Assembly (NCBI RefSeq): GCF_004005495.1
Contig: NZ_RZYA01000001.1
Span: 124,001-188,000, forward strand
Source of the DNA: Streptomyces antnestii
GTDB taxonomy: Bacteria; Actinomycetota; Actinomycetes; Streptomycetales; Streptomycetaceae
DNA: 64,000 bases
Direction: 5' to 3'
Shown here: positions 44,674-53,236 of the stretch, piece by piece
Layout of the letters: each line of letters opens with the position of its first letter
Numbering within the stretch: the first letter of the stretch is position 1
Made by a program: the position numbers and the translations under genes
The notes under the pieces: generated by a model
What the model was told of the DNA's origin: nothing
Databases searched by the model: none
What the model saw: only the letters and a program-made list of their open reading frames with translations

Positions 44674-45501
44674 ATGAGTCCCTTCACCGGCTCCGCACCG
44701 CGCACCGACGACTGGCGTCACCTGAGGTACGCCGTCGACGACGGAGTCGCCACCGTCACCCTGGCCCGCCCCGACAAGCTCAACGCGCTCACCTTCGGCG
44801 CCTACGCCGACCTGCGCGACCTCCTCGCCCAGCTGTCCCGTGAGCGCTCCGTGCGCGCCCTCGTCCTGGCCGGTGAGGGCCGCGGCTTCTGCTCCGGCGG
44901 CGACGTGGACGAGATCATCGGCGCCACCCTCGCCATGGACACCGCCCAGCTCCTCGACTTCAACCGGATGACCGGCCAGGTCGTCCGGGCCGTGCGCGAG
45001 TGCCCCTTCCCGGTGATCGCCGCCGTGCACGGGGTCGCGGCGGGCGCCGGAGCCGTCCTCGCCCTCGCCGCCGACTTCCGCGTCGCCGACCCGAGCGCCC
45101 GCTTCGCGTTCCTCTTCACCCGCGTCGGCCTGTCCGGCGGCGACATGGGCGCCGCCTACCTGCTGCCCCGCGTCGTCGGCCTCGGCCACGCGACCCGGCT
45201 CCTCATGCTGGGCGAGCCGGTGCGCGCCCCCGAGGCCGAGCGCATCGGCCTGATCGGTGAGCTCACCGACGAGGGCCGCGCCGACGAGGCCGCCCAGGCG
45301 CTGGCCCGCCGCCTCGCCGACGGCCCCGCCCTCGCGCACGCCCAGACCAAGGCGCTGCTCACCGCCGAGCTCGACATGCCGCTGGCCGCCTCCGTCGAGA
45401 TGGACGCCGCGACCCAGGCCCTCCTGATGAACGGCGAGGACTACGCAGAGTTCCACGCGGCGTTCACGGAGAAGCGCGCGCCCAAGTGGCGGGGGCGGTG
45501 A
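44674..45501 (+). CDS. Enoyl-CoA hydratase/isomerase family protein
   Basis: 275 residues. Crotonase fold: PDKLNALTFGAYADL, GRGFCSGGDVDEI (oxyanion hole), PVIAAVHGVAAGAGAVLALAADFRVA and FLFTRVGLSGGDMGAAYLLPRVVG. It acts on a CoA ester in the CoA-dependent aromatic pathway encoded around it. The RBS GAGGAGG lies near the ATG at 44674. The stop overlaps a GTG that is in frame with the downstream fusion gene (GTGACC), so translation is probably coupled. The substrate is inferred from neighbours only. Confidence 0.88.
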   Translation: MSPFTGSAPRTDDWRHLRYAVDDGVATVTLARPDKLNALTFGAYADLRDLLAQLSRERSVRALVLAGEGRGFCSGGDVDEIIGATLAMDTAQLLDFNRMTGQVVRAVRECPFPVIAAVHGVAAGAGAVLALAADFRVADPSARFAFLFTRVGLSGGDMGAAYLLPRVVGLGHATRLLMLGEPVRAPEAERIGLIGELTDEGRADEAAQALARRLADGPALAHAQTKALLTAELDMPLAASVEMDAATQALLMNGEDYAEFHAAFTEKRAPKWRGR

Positions 45502-45503
45502 CC

Positions 45504-47834
45504 ATGCGACCCCTGCGTGTGGCGGTCATCGGCGGCGGACCCGGCGGCCTGTACGCCGCCGCCCTCCTCAAGCGGCTCGACCCGGAACGCGACGTCACGG
45601 TCTGGGAGCGCAACGCGCCGGACGACACCTTCGGCTTCGGCGTCGTCCTGTCCGACGAGACGCTCGGCGGCATCGAGCACGCCGACCCCGCCGTGTACGC
45701 CGCGCTCCAGGCCGAGTTCGTGCGCTGGGACGACATCGACGTCGTACACCGGGGCACCCGCCACACCTCGGGCGGTCACGGCTTCGCCGCGCTCGGCCGC
45801 CGCCGGCTCCTCGAAATCCTCCACGAGCGCTGCCGGCAGCTCGGCGTGGACCTCCGCTTCCGTACCGAGGCGCCGCCCGCCGACGCACTCGCGCACGAAT
45901 ACGACCTCGTCGTCGCCGCCGACGGAGTGCACAGCGCGACCCGCGACGCCCACGCCGACGTGTTCCGGCCGCGTATCGAGGAGCACCGCTGCCGCTACAT
46001 CTGGCTCGCCGCCGACTTCGCCTTCGACGCGTTCCGCTTCGAGACCGCCGAGACCGAGCACGGCGTCATGCAGCTCCACGGCTACCCGTACGCCCGCCCG
46101 TCTCCCGACCACCACCCCTCACCGAGGCCCTCCGGGCCGCCCCTCCCTGTCGGCGACAGCACCGTCATCGTCGAGATGCGCGAGGAGGTCTGGCGGGCCG
46201 CCGGATTCGCGGACCTCGACGTGCGTGAGTCCGTCGAGCGCTGCGCGAAGATCTTCACCGAGGCCCTCGGCGGCCGGGGCCTGCGCTCCAACAACTCCGC
46301 GTGGACCGCCTTCCGTACGGTCGTGAACGAGACGTGGTCCCACGGGAATGTCGTCCTCGTCGGCGACGCCGCCCACACCGCGCACTTCTCCATCGGCTCC
46401 GGCACCAAACTCGCCGTCGAGGACGCCCTCGCCCTCGCCGCGTGCCTCCAGGAGCAGCCCACCACGGCCGAGGCGCTGGCCGCCTACGAGGCGGAGCGGC
46501 GGCCCGTCGTCGCCTCCACCCAGCGCGCGGCCCGCGCCAGCCTGGAGTGGTTCGAGAACCTCGGCCTCTATCTCGACCAGCCGGCCCGCCAGTTCGCGTT
46601 CAACCTGCTCACCCGCAGCCGCCGCGTCACGCACGACAACCTCCGGCTGCGCGACCCCCACTTCACCCAGGCCGTCGAGCGCGACTTCGGCTGCCCGCCC
46701 GGCACACCCCCCATGTTCACGCCGCTGCGCCTGCGCGAACTGACCCTGCGCAACCGGGTCGTCGTGTCCCCCATGGACATGTACTCGGCACAGGACGGGG
46801 TCCCCGGCGACTTCCACCTCGTCCACCTGGGCGCCCGCGCGCTCGGCGGCGCCGGGCTCGTCATGACGGAAATGGTGTGCGTCAGCCCCGAGGGCCGCAT
46901 CACCCCGGGCTGCGCCGGGCTCTACACGTCCGAACAGGCCGAAGCCTGGCGCCGCATCACCGACTTCGCGCACACCCAGGCCCCCGGCACGGCGATCGGT
47001 GTGCAGCTGGGGCACTCCGGCCGCAAGGGCTCCACGAAGCTGATGTGGGAAGGCATCGACGAACCGCTCCCCGACGGGAACTGGCCCCTCGTCGCCGCGT
47101 CCCCGATCCCGTACCGGCCCGACAGCCAGACCCCGCACGAGCTGACCGTGGCCGAACTCGCCGATATCCGCGAGCAGTTCACGGCCGCCGCCTGGCGGGC
47201 CGCCCGCGCCGGCTTCGACCTGCTCGAACTGCACTGCGCCCACGGCTACCTCCTGTCGGGCTTCCTCTCCCCGCTCACCAACCACCGCACGGACGCGTAC
47301 GGCGGCTCCCTCACGAACCGGCTGCGTTTCCCCCTCGAAGTCTTCGACGCCGTACGGGCGGTGTGGCCCGGCCGGAAGCCCATGACCGTCCGGATCTCCG
47401 CCACCGACTGGGCGGACGGCGGCACGGACGCCGCCGACGCCGTCGAGATCGCTCGCGCCTTCGCCGCGCACGGGGCCGACGCGGTCGACGTCTCGACCGG
47501 ACAGGTCGTCGCCGACGAGAAACCCGCCTACGGCCGCTCCTACCAGGTCCCGTTCGCCGACCGGATCCGCAACGAGACCGGCGTGCCGGTCATCTCCGTC
47601 GGTGCGATCTCCTCGTGGGACGACGTCAACTCGCTGATCCTGGCCGGTCGCACCGACCTGTGCGCCCTCGCCCGCCCCCACCTGTACGACCCGCACTGGA
47701 CCCTGCACGCGGCGGCCGAGCAGGGCTACGCCGGTCCCGGTGCCGCCTGGCCGAAGCAGTACGAGGCGGGCAGCCGCCGCCCCCAGACCGGACGCCTCGA
47801 CGCGCCCAAGCCCCGGCTCACGCTGGGGAGTTGA
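45504..47834 (+). CDS. Fused flavin monooxygenase-old yellow enzyme; anthraniloyl-CoA monooxygenase/reductase or salicylyl-CoA 5-hydroxylase
   Basis: 776 residues from ATG 45504. Residues 1-390 are an FAD monooxygenase: VAVIGGGPGGLYAAALL, GDAAHTAHFSIGSGTKLAVEDA. Residues about 400-760 are an OYE-type NAD(P)H:flavin reductase: PMFTPLRLRELTLRNRVVVSPMDMYSAQDG, QLGHSGRKGS, HCAHGYLLSGFLSPLTNHRTDAYGGSL and the C-terminal VISVGAISS. The pair matches the fusion of the Azoarcus 2-aminobenzoyl-CoA monooxygenase/reductase; the same architecture is also named salicylyl-CoA 5-hydroxylase. It follows the hydratase at 2-nt spacing. The C-terminus overlaps the convergent PaaX gene by 17 bp. Confidence 0.85.
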   Translation: MRPLRVAVIGGGPGGLYAAALLKRLDPERDVTVWERNAPDDTFGFGVVLSDETLGGIEHADPAVYAALQAEFVRWDDIDVVHRGTRHTSGGHGFAALGRRRLLEILHERCRQLGVDLRFRTEAPPADALAHEYDLVVAADGVHSATRDAHADVFRPRIEEHRCRYIWLAADFAFDAFRFETAETEHGVMQLHGYPYARPSPDHHPSPRPSGPPLPVGDSTVIVEMREEVWRAAGFADLDVRESVERCAKIFTEALGGRGLRSNNSAWTAFRTVVNETWSHGNVVLVGDAAHTAHFSIGSGTKLAVEDALALAACLQEQPTTAEALAAYEAERRPVVASTQRAARASLEWFENLGLYLDQPARQFAFNLLTRSRRVTHDNLRLRDPHFTQAVERDFGCPPGTPPMFTPLRLRELTLRNRVVVSPMDMYSAQDGVPGDFHLVHLGARALGGAGLVMTEMVCVSPEGRITPGCAGLYTSEQAEAWRRITDFAHTQAPGTAIGVQLGHSGRKGSTKLMWEGIDEPLPDGNWPLVAASPIPYRPDSQTPHELTVAELADIREQFTAAAWRAARAGFDLLELHCAHGYLLSGFLSPLTNHRTDAYGGSLTNRLRFPLEVFDAVRAVWPGRKPMTVRISATDWADGGTDAADAVEIARAFAAHGADAVDVSTGQVVADEKPAYGRSYQVPFADRIRNETGVPVISVGAISSWDDVNSLILAGRTDLCALARPHLYDPHWTLHAAAEQGYAGPGAAWPKQYEAGSRRPQTGRLDAPKPRLTLGS

Positions 47835-48645
47835 CCGGATCCTCCGCGAATTCCGCGCCCGCGTCCCGCAGTCGCTCGTGCAGTGCCCGGAACACCTCCG
47901 CCGACCGCTTCCCGGGCCACCGGTCCGGCAGCAGCCCGGCGGGCAGCCCCGGGTCGGCGTACGGCAGATGGCGCCAGGAGTCGAGGGCCAGGAGGTAGTC
48001 CCGGTACGCCTCCTCCGCCGGGGTGTCACCGGGCGGGCGCGCCTGCCAGGCCGCCAGGACGGGCGCGTGCTCGGCGAGGAACGCCTCGTGCAGCGCGGCA
48101 AGCCGGTCCAGGTCCCACCAGCGGGCCACCGCGTCAGCCGTCGCCGCGTAGCCCAGGTGCTCACCGCGGAACAGGTCTACGTACGGGGACAGTTCGAGCC
48201 GTTCCAGGGTGTGCCGGGTCTCCTCGTAGAGGGTCGCCGGGGCGATCCACACGCCGGGGGCCGCGGCGCCGAAGCCGAGCCCGGCCAGGCGTGAGCGCAG
48301 GACGTGCCGCTTGGCGCGCTCGGCCTCCGGCACGGAGAACACGGCGAGCACCCAGCCGTCCTTCTCGCCGGCCGGGGCCCCGTAGACGCGCCGGTCACCG
48401 TCGTCCAGGAGCTGCCGCGCCGCCGGCGACAGGGCGTACCCGGCCGCGCCCGTACCCGTGCGCTCCGGCAGGAGCAGCCCGCGCCGCTTGAGCCGGGACA
48501 CGCAGGAGCGCACGGCGGGCGCGTCGACGCCGACCGCGCCCAACAGGCGGATCAGCTCGGCGACCGGCACGGGGCCGGGGAAGCCGCGCCCGTACGCGCC
48601 GTAGAGGGTGACGATCAGGGACCGGGGAGTGTGCAGCTCGGACAC
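47818..48645 (-). CDS. PaaX-family repressor
   Basis: 275 residues. The N-terminal winged helix (about 8-70) reads SLIVTLYGAYGR through VRSCVSRLKRRGLLLPERTGT. The C-terminal PaaX domain contains WVLAVFSVPEAERAKRHVLRSRLAGLGF and DSWRHLPYADPGLP. PaaX repressors sense aryl-CoA esters; phenylacetyl-CoA is the classic one, here probably anthraniloyl- or salicylyl-CoA. It follows the aryl-CoA ligase on the same strand after 4 bp, so the two are one operon. The 3' end overlaps the fusion gene. Confidence 0.9.
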   Translation of the reverse strand: MSELHTPRSLIVTLYGAYGRGFPGPVPVAELIRLLGAVGVDAPAVRSCVSRLKRRGLLLPERTGTGAAGYALSPAARQLLDDGDRRVYGAPAGEKDGWVLAVFSVPEAERAKRHVLRSRLAGLGFGAAAPGVWIAPATLYEETRHTLERLELSPYVDLFRGEHLGYAATADAVARWWDLDRLAALHEAFLAEHAPVLAAWQARPPGDTPAEEAYRDYLLALDSWRHLPYADPGLPAGLLPDRWPGKRSAEVFRALHERLRDAGAEFAEDPVNSPA

Positions 48646-48649
48646 GTGA

Positions 48650-50287
48650 TCACTTTAGATGGCCGGGAGGACCGCCCGTCGCGCGCAGCCGGAACCGCTG
48701 CAGCTTCCCGGTCGCCGTGCGGGGCAGCGCGTCCAGGAACACGATCTCGCGCGGGCACTTGTACGGCACCAGCTCCGCCTTCACGAACGCGCGCAGGGCG
48801 TCCGGGTCCCGCCGCGCGCCGTCGCGCAGCACGACGTACGCGACCGCGATCTGCCCGCGCTCGTCGTCGGGTTGCCCGACCACCGCGGTCTCGGCGACGT
48901 CGGGGTGGCGCAGGAGTGCGTCCTCGACCTCGGGGCCCGCGATGTTGTACCCCGCCGAAATGATCATGTCGTCGGCGCGGGCGACGTACCGGAAATAGCC
49001 GTCGGGCTCGCGGACGTACGTGTCCCCGGTGACGTTCCACCCGCCCCGCACGTACGCCGTCTGCCGCTCGTCGGCGAGATAGCGGCAGCCGACGGGGCCC
49101 CGCACGGCGAGCAACCCCGGTTCTCCGTCTGGCACTTCGGACCCCGAGTCGTCCACCACGCGCGCGTGCCAGCCGGGCACGGGCACGCCGGTCGTGCCGG
49201 GGCGGATCGCGTCGTCGGCGGCCGAGATGAAGATGTGCAGGAGTTCCGTGGCGCCGATGCCGTTGATGATGCGGATCCCCGTCGCCTCGTGCCAGGCCCG
49301 CCAGGTCGCGGCCGGCAGGTTCTCGCCCGCGGAGACGCACCGCCGCAGCGACGAGAGGTCGTGCCCGTCCCTCCCTTCCAGGAGCGCGCGGTAGGCGGTC
49401 GGCGCGGTGAACAGGACCGACACCCGGTGTTCGGCGATGGCGGGCAGGAGCTGCCGGGGGCCCGCCTGTTCCAGGAGCAGCGCCGAGGCACCGGCCCGCA
49501 GCGGGAACACGACGAGCCCGCCGAGCCCGAAGGTGAAGCCGAGCGGCGGACTTCCCGCGAACACGTCGTCCGGCGTCGGCCGCAGCACATGGCGCGCGAA
49601 CGTGTCGGCGATGGCGAGGACGTCCCGGTGGAAGTGCATGCACCCCTTGGGGCGCCCGGTCGTGCCCGACGTGAACGCGATCAGGGCGACGTCGTCGGCG
49701 GCGGTCTCCACGGCCTCGTACGTCTGAGGCAGCTCCCCGCCGCGCCGCAGGAGGTCGTCCGGGCTGTCCCCGCCGAACGTGGTGACGCGCAGCCCCGGCA
49801 CCTCGGCCTTCACCAGGTCGTCCACGGTGCGGGTGTCGCACAGCGCGTGCGTGACCCGCGCGATCTCGCAGACCGTGGCCAGCTCGTGCGCCCGTTGCTG
49901 CGCGAGCACGGTGACGGCGACGGCGCCCGCCTTCATCACCGCCAGCCAACAGGCCGCGAGCCAGGGCGTGGTGGGCCCGCGCAGCAGCACCCGGTTCCCC
50001 GGCCGCACGCCGAGCTCGCCGCTGAGCAGATGCGCGATCCGGTCGACGCGGCGGCGCAGCTCCCCGTACGTCCACACCTCGCCGTCACCGGTGCGGAACG
50101 CCGGCCGTTCCCCGCCGAAGCGCTCGGCGGTGCGGTCGAGCAGTTCGGCCCCGCAGTTGAGCCGATCGGGGTAGCGCAGCTCGGGGAGGTCGAAGACGAG
50201 GTCGGGCCAGAGGCCGGGCGGCGGGAGATGGTCGCGCGCGAAGGTGTCGACGTGGGCCGACATGTGCGGCGGCGGAGCGTCTGTCAT
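48650..50287 (-). CDS. Aryl-CoA ligase, probably 2-aminobenzoate- (or salicylate-) CoA ligase
   Basis: 545 residues. AMP-forming ligase. The P-loop is LIAFTSGTTGRPKGCMHFH near residue 200, INGIGATELLHIF (A5), GWNVTGDTYVREPDGYFRYVARADDMIISAGYNIAG (A7-A8) and the catalytic Lys in LPRTATGKLQRF near the C-terminus. Benzoate-CoA ligase-like proteins carry this pattern. ATG 50287 has AGGGGGCG upstream. Followed by PaaX. It activates the acid for the fused oxygenase; which acid is inferred only. Confidence 0.87.
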   Translation of the reverse strand: MTDAPPPHMSAHVDTFARDHLPPPGLWPDLVFDLPELRYPDRLNCGAELLDRTAERFGGERPAFRTGDGEVWTYGELRRRVDRIAHLLSGELGVRPGNRVLLRGPTTPWLAACWLAVMKAGAVAVTVLAQQRAHELATVCEIARVTHALCDTRTVDDLVKAEVPGLRVTTFGGDSPDDLLRRGGELPQTYEAVETAADDVALIAFTSGTTGRPKGCMHFHRDVLAIADTFARHVLRPTPDDVFAGSPPLGFTFGLGGLVVFPLRAGASALLLEQAGPRQLLPAIAEHRVSVLFTAPTAYRALLEGRDGHDLSSLRRCVSAGENLPAATWRAWHEATGIRIINGIGATELLHIFISAADDAIRPGTTGVPVPGWHARVVDDSGSEVPDGEPGLLAVRGPVGCRYLADERQTAYVRGGWNVTGDTYVREPDGYFRYVARADDMIISAGYNIAGPEVEDALLRHPDVAETAVVGQPDDERGQIAVAYVVLRDGARRDPDALRAFVKAELVPYKCPREIVFLDALPRTATGKLQRFRLRATGGPPGHLK

Positions 50288-50311
50288 GGCCGTGCGCCCC
50301 CTAGGTGTGGT

Positions 50312-50390
50312 GGGCTCGCGCAACGAGTGGGCGTGATGGGCTCGCGTATCGGTGGGCGTGATGGGCTCGCGTATCGAGCGTATCGTGATG
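50312..50390. repeat. Three tandem 25-bp repeats in the divergent region
   Basis: Units starting GGGCTCGCG at 50312, 50338 and 50363 (26, 25 and 27 bp) each end in a GGGCGTGAT- or CGTATCGTGAT-like sequence. They separate the ligase promoter from the acyl-CoA dehydrogenase promoter; each has GCGTATCG half-sites. A regulator such as PaaX could bind them cooperatively. Confidence 0.6.
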
Positions 50391-50418
50391 GTGACGACAG
50401 TCAACGGTCCGCGATAAC
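50390..50418 (+). promoter_or_regulatory. Promoter of the acyl-CoA dehydrogenase-RidA unit
   Basis: GGTGAC (50390-50395) and GATAAC (50413-50418) are 17 bp apart, matching the arrangement upstream of the enoyl-CoA hydratase gene. Both may be read by the same sigma factor and controlled together. Confidence 0.5.
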
Positions 50419-50465
50419 GTGACAAGGTCGGCCCGAGCCGCCGGCGAACCGGGAGGCGCCGCCAG

Positions 50466-51626
50466 ATGACCGGATCCACCGCAGTTCCGTCAGGTCCGTC
50501 CGTTCCGTCAGGTCCCTCAGCATTTTCGCTCGATCCCACCCAGACCGCCTGGTGTGCCGAGCTGCGAGCGCTCGCGACCGAGCGGCTCGCCCCCCTCGCC
50601 GAGAAGGGCGAACCCGGCCGGGTGAACCGGGCGCTCGTCGCCGAGCTCGGCCGGCTCGGCCTCCTGGAGCGGCTCTTCCGCTCCGGCGCCCTCGACCTCT
50701 GCCTGATGCGCGAGTCCCTCGCCACCGTCAGCACCGAGGCCGAGACCGCGCTCGCCCTCCAGGGCCTCGGCGCCCACCCCGTGCACGCCTACGGCACCGA
50801 CGCCCAGCGCGCCCGCTGGCTCCCGCGCGTCAGTGAGGGCTCGGCCGTCGCGGCCTTCGCGCTGAGCGAGCCGGGCGCGGGCTCGGACGCGGCCGCCCTG
50901 GCCCTGCGCGCCGAACCCGACGGCACCGGCGGCTGGTGCCTCATCGGCGAGAAGACCTGGATCTCGAACGCGCCCGAAGCCGACTTCTACACCGTCTTCG
51001 CCCGTACGGCCCCGGACGCCGGCGCCCGTGGCGTCACCGCGTTCCTGGTCCCCGCCGACCGTCCAGGGCTCACCGGACAGCACCTCGCCATGCTGTCCCC
51101 GCACCCCATCGGATCCCTCGCCTTCGACGCCGTGCCGGTCACGCCGGACGACCTGCTCGGCGAGCCGGACCGCGGCTTCCGCGTGGCCATGACCACCCTG
51201 AACCTGTTCCGCCCCAGCGTCGGCGCCTTCGCCGTCGGCATGGCGCAGGCAGCCCTGGACGCGACGCTCGCGTACACCGCTCAACGGGACGCGTTCGGCG
51301 GCAAGTTGAAGGACCTCCAGACCGTCGCCCACCAGATCGCCGACCTCGCCCTGCGGACCGAAGCGGCCCGCCTCATGGTGTACGCGGCGGCATCGGCGTA
51401 CGACGCGGGCGCGCCCGACGTCCCCCGGCGCGCCGCGATGGCGAAACTCCTGGCCACCGAGACAGCCCAGCACGTCGTCGACACGGCCGTCCAACTGCAC
51501 GGCGCCCGCGCCCTGGAGCGCGGCCACCTCCTCGAACACCTCTACCGCGAAGTCCGGGCACCCCGCATCTACGAGGGAGCCAGCGAGGTCCAACGCGCCA
51601 TCATCGCCAAGGAGTTGTACGCGTGA
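50466..51626 (+). CDS. Acyl-CoA dehydrogenase
   Basis: 386 residues. FALSEPGAGSDAAALA and WCLIGEKTWISNAPEADFYTVFART form the FAD and acyl-binding motifs. RIYEGASEVQRAIIAKEL at the C-terminus holds the catalytic Glu. It probably oxidises a cyclic or linear CoA thioester after ring reduction in the neighbouring pathway. The N-terminus (VPSGPSVPSGPS) carries a short repeat. ATG 50466 has GGGAGG upstream. The stop overlaps the RidA start by 4 bp. Confidence 0.9.
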   Translation: MTGSTAVPSGPSVPSGPSAFSLDPTQTAWCAELRALATERLAPLAEKGEPGRVNRALVAELGRLGLLERLFRSGALDLCLMRESLATVSTEAETALALQGLGAHPVHAYGTDAQRARWLPRVSEGSAVAAFALSEPGAGSDAAALALRAEPDGTGGWCLIGEKTWISNAPEADFYTVFARTAPDAGARGVTAFLVPADRPGLTGQHLAMLSPHPIGSLAFDAVPVTPDDLLGEPDRGFRVAMTTLNLFRPSVGAFAVGMAQAALDATLAYTAQRDAFGGKLKDLQTVAHQIADLALRTEAARLMVYAAASAYDAGAPDVPRRAAMAKLLATETAQHVVDTAVQLHGARALERGHLLEHLYREVRAPRIYEGASEVQRAIIAKELYA

Positions 51627-52039
51627 GCAGTCCCGGAAACCAGCACCTGGAGCGGATCAACCCGCCCGAACTCTCCCCGCCCACCGGCTTCTCGCACGCC
51701 GTCACCGCCACCGGCGGCCGCCTCGTCTTCCTCGCCGGCCAGACCGCCCTCGACGCGGACGGCAAGGTCACCGGCGACACACTCCCCGAGCAGTTCGCAC
51801 GCGCCCTGAAGAACCTCCTCACCGCCCTGCGCCACGCAGGCGGCACCCCTGACACCCTCGCCCGCGTCACCGTCTACGCCACCGACATCGCCGACTACCG
51901 CGCCCACGCACCCGAACTCGGCCGCATCTGGCGCGAGTCGGCCGGCCGCGACTACCCGGCGATGGCGGTGATCGGCACGACCCGCCTCTGGGACGAACAG
52001 GCCCTGGTCGAACTGGACGGAGTGGCGGTCCTGCCCTGA
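51623..52039 (+). CDS. RidA-family (YjgF/Rid) protein, possible deaminase
   Basis: 138 residues from GTG 51623, overlapping the dehydrogenase stop (GTGA). It reads LVFLAGQTALDADGKV near residue 40, LKNLLTALRHAGGTPDTLARVTVYATDIADYRAH, and YPAMAVIGTTRLWDEQALVELDGVAVLP, the typical RidA order. The Arg that binds carboxylates in RidA proteins is replaced by the variant IGTTRLW. Members hydrolyse imines or enamines. A member in a 2-aminobenzoyl-CoA cluster could release the ring amine; that role is inference. Stop is 14 bp from the convergent dehydrogenase gene. Confidence 0.85.
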   Translation: MSSPGNQHLERINPPELSPPTGFSHAVTATGGRLVFLAGQTALDADGKVTGDTLPEQFARALKNLLTALRHAGGTPDTLARVTVYATDIADYRAHAPELGRIWRESAGRDYPAMAVIGTTRLWDEQALVELDGVAVLP

Positions 52040-52053
52040 TAACAGGGCGTGGC

Positions 52054-53106
52054 TCACTCCTGAGGCAGGATCACCGCGCGCCCGCGCACGGTTCCGTCGT
52101 GCAAGTGCTGGTAGGCGGTGGGCGCGTCGTCGATCCCGTACGTCTCGGTGTGCACGGAGATGACCCCGGAGCGCGCCAGGTCGAGCACCTCCGTCAGCTC
52201 GCCGCGGCTGCCCCAGTACGGCGCGGTCACCGACGCCTCGTACGGCGTCGTGCCGAACCCGACCGGGAGGCTGCCGCCGCCGAGGCCGACGATGGTGACG
52301 TCCCCCTCGACCGCCACGCAGCCACCGGCGGTGGCCGCCGTGGGCGGCGCGCCGACGAAGTCGAAGACCGCCTCCGCGCCCTTCCCCTCGGTCAACTTCC
52401 GTACCGCCGCGACGGATTGAGCGTCGGACAGGATCGCCTCGTGGGCACCCACCTCGCGGGCCAGCGCCAGCTTCTCCTCGCTCACGTCGAGGGCGATCAC
52501 GCGGGCGGGGGACAGGGCGCGCAGGATCTGGATCGCCACGTGCCCGAGCCCGCCCGTGCCGATCACGACGGCCGTCGACCCCGGCACCAGCTTCGGCAGC
52601 GACCGCTTGATCGCGTGATACGGGGTCAGGCCCGCGTCGGTCAGCGGCACCGCCTGCACGGGGTCGAGGTCACCAAGGGGCACGAGATGCCGGATGTCGT
52701 CGACGATCATGTACTCGGCCATGGCGCCGGGCGCGCCGAGCCCGGGCGGAAAGATGCCGAGATCCCTGGCGCGCAGACAGTAGTTCTCCTTGCCCTCCGC
52801 GCACTTGGCGCAGATGCCGCAGCCCCACGGCCCGTACACGGCGACGGCGTCGCCCACCTCGACGGCCACCACGCCGTCACCCACCGCGGCGACGGTACCG
52901 ACGCCCTCGTGGCCGAGAGTGAGCGGCAGCGGGAAGCTCAGCTGCTCCGCGGGCATGCTCATCACGGCGATGTCGGAGTGGCACACCCCGGCGGCGGTCA
53001 TCCGCAGCAGCACCTGGCCGGGTGCGGGGACGGGCACGGGCAGCTGCACCACCTCGGGAGTGCCACCCACCGTGCGGTACTGGACAGCCTTCATCAGCTC
53101 GCTCAT
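52054..53106 (-). CDS. Zinc-dependent alcohol dehydrogenase
   Basis: 350 residues. MDR family. The catalytic zinc ligands are Cys in TAAGVCHSD and His in LTLGHEGVGTVAAVGDGV; the structural zinc site is CGICAKCAEGKENYC. The coenzyme loop is VIGTGGLGHVAIQIL near residue 175, and the Asp in VIALDVSEEKL prefers NAD. Many homologues act on primary alcohols, others on 6-hydroxycyclohexene-type CoA thioesters. The position at the end of the aromatic cluster permits a role there but does not prove it. ATG 53106 has GGGAGGAACGCGCG upstream. Confidence 0.85.
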   Translation of the reverse strand: MSELMKAVQYRTVGGTPEVVQLPVPVPAPGQVLLRMTAAGVCHSDIAVMSMPAEQLSFPLPLTLGHEGVGTVAAVGDGVVAVEVGDAVAVYGPWGCGICAKCAEGKENYCLRARDLGIFPPGLGAPGAMAEYMIVDDIRHLVPLGDLDPVQAVPLTDAGLTPYHAIKRSLPKLVPGSTAVVIGTGGLGHVAIQILRALSPARVIALDVSEEKLALAREVGAHEAILSDAQSVAAVRKLTEGKGAEAVFDFVGAPPTAATAGGCVAVEGDVTIVGLGGGSLPVGFGTTPYEASVTAPYWGSRGELTEVLDLARSGVISVHTETYGIDDAPTAYQHLHDGTVRGRAVILPQE

Positions 53107-53236
53107 CGCGCGTTCCTCCCGGCAGCGGTGCGACGGCCGGACGGCCGTCCTGCGCTGAACCATGTCACCAGGCCCCGGCGGGGCGCGCCACACGTGGAGA
53201 CCGCCGCCCCGCCGGATATGTGCCGCCTGTTACGGG

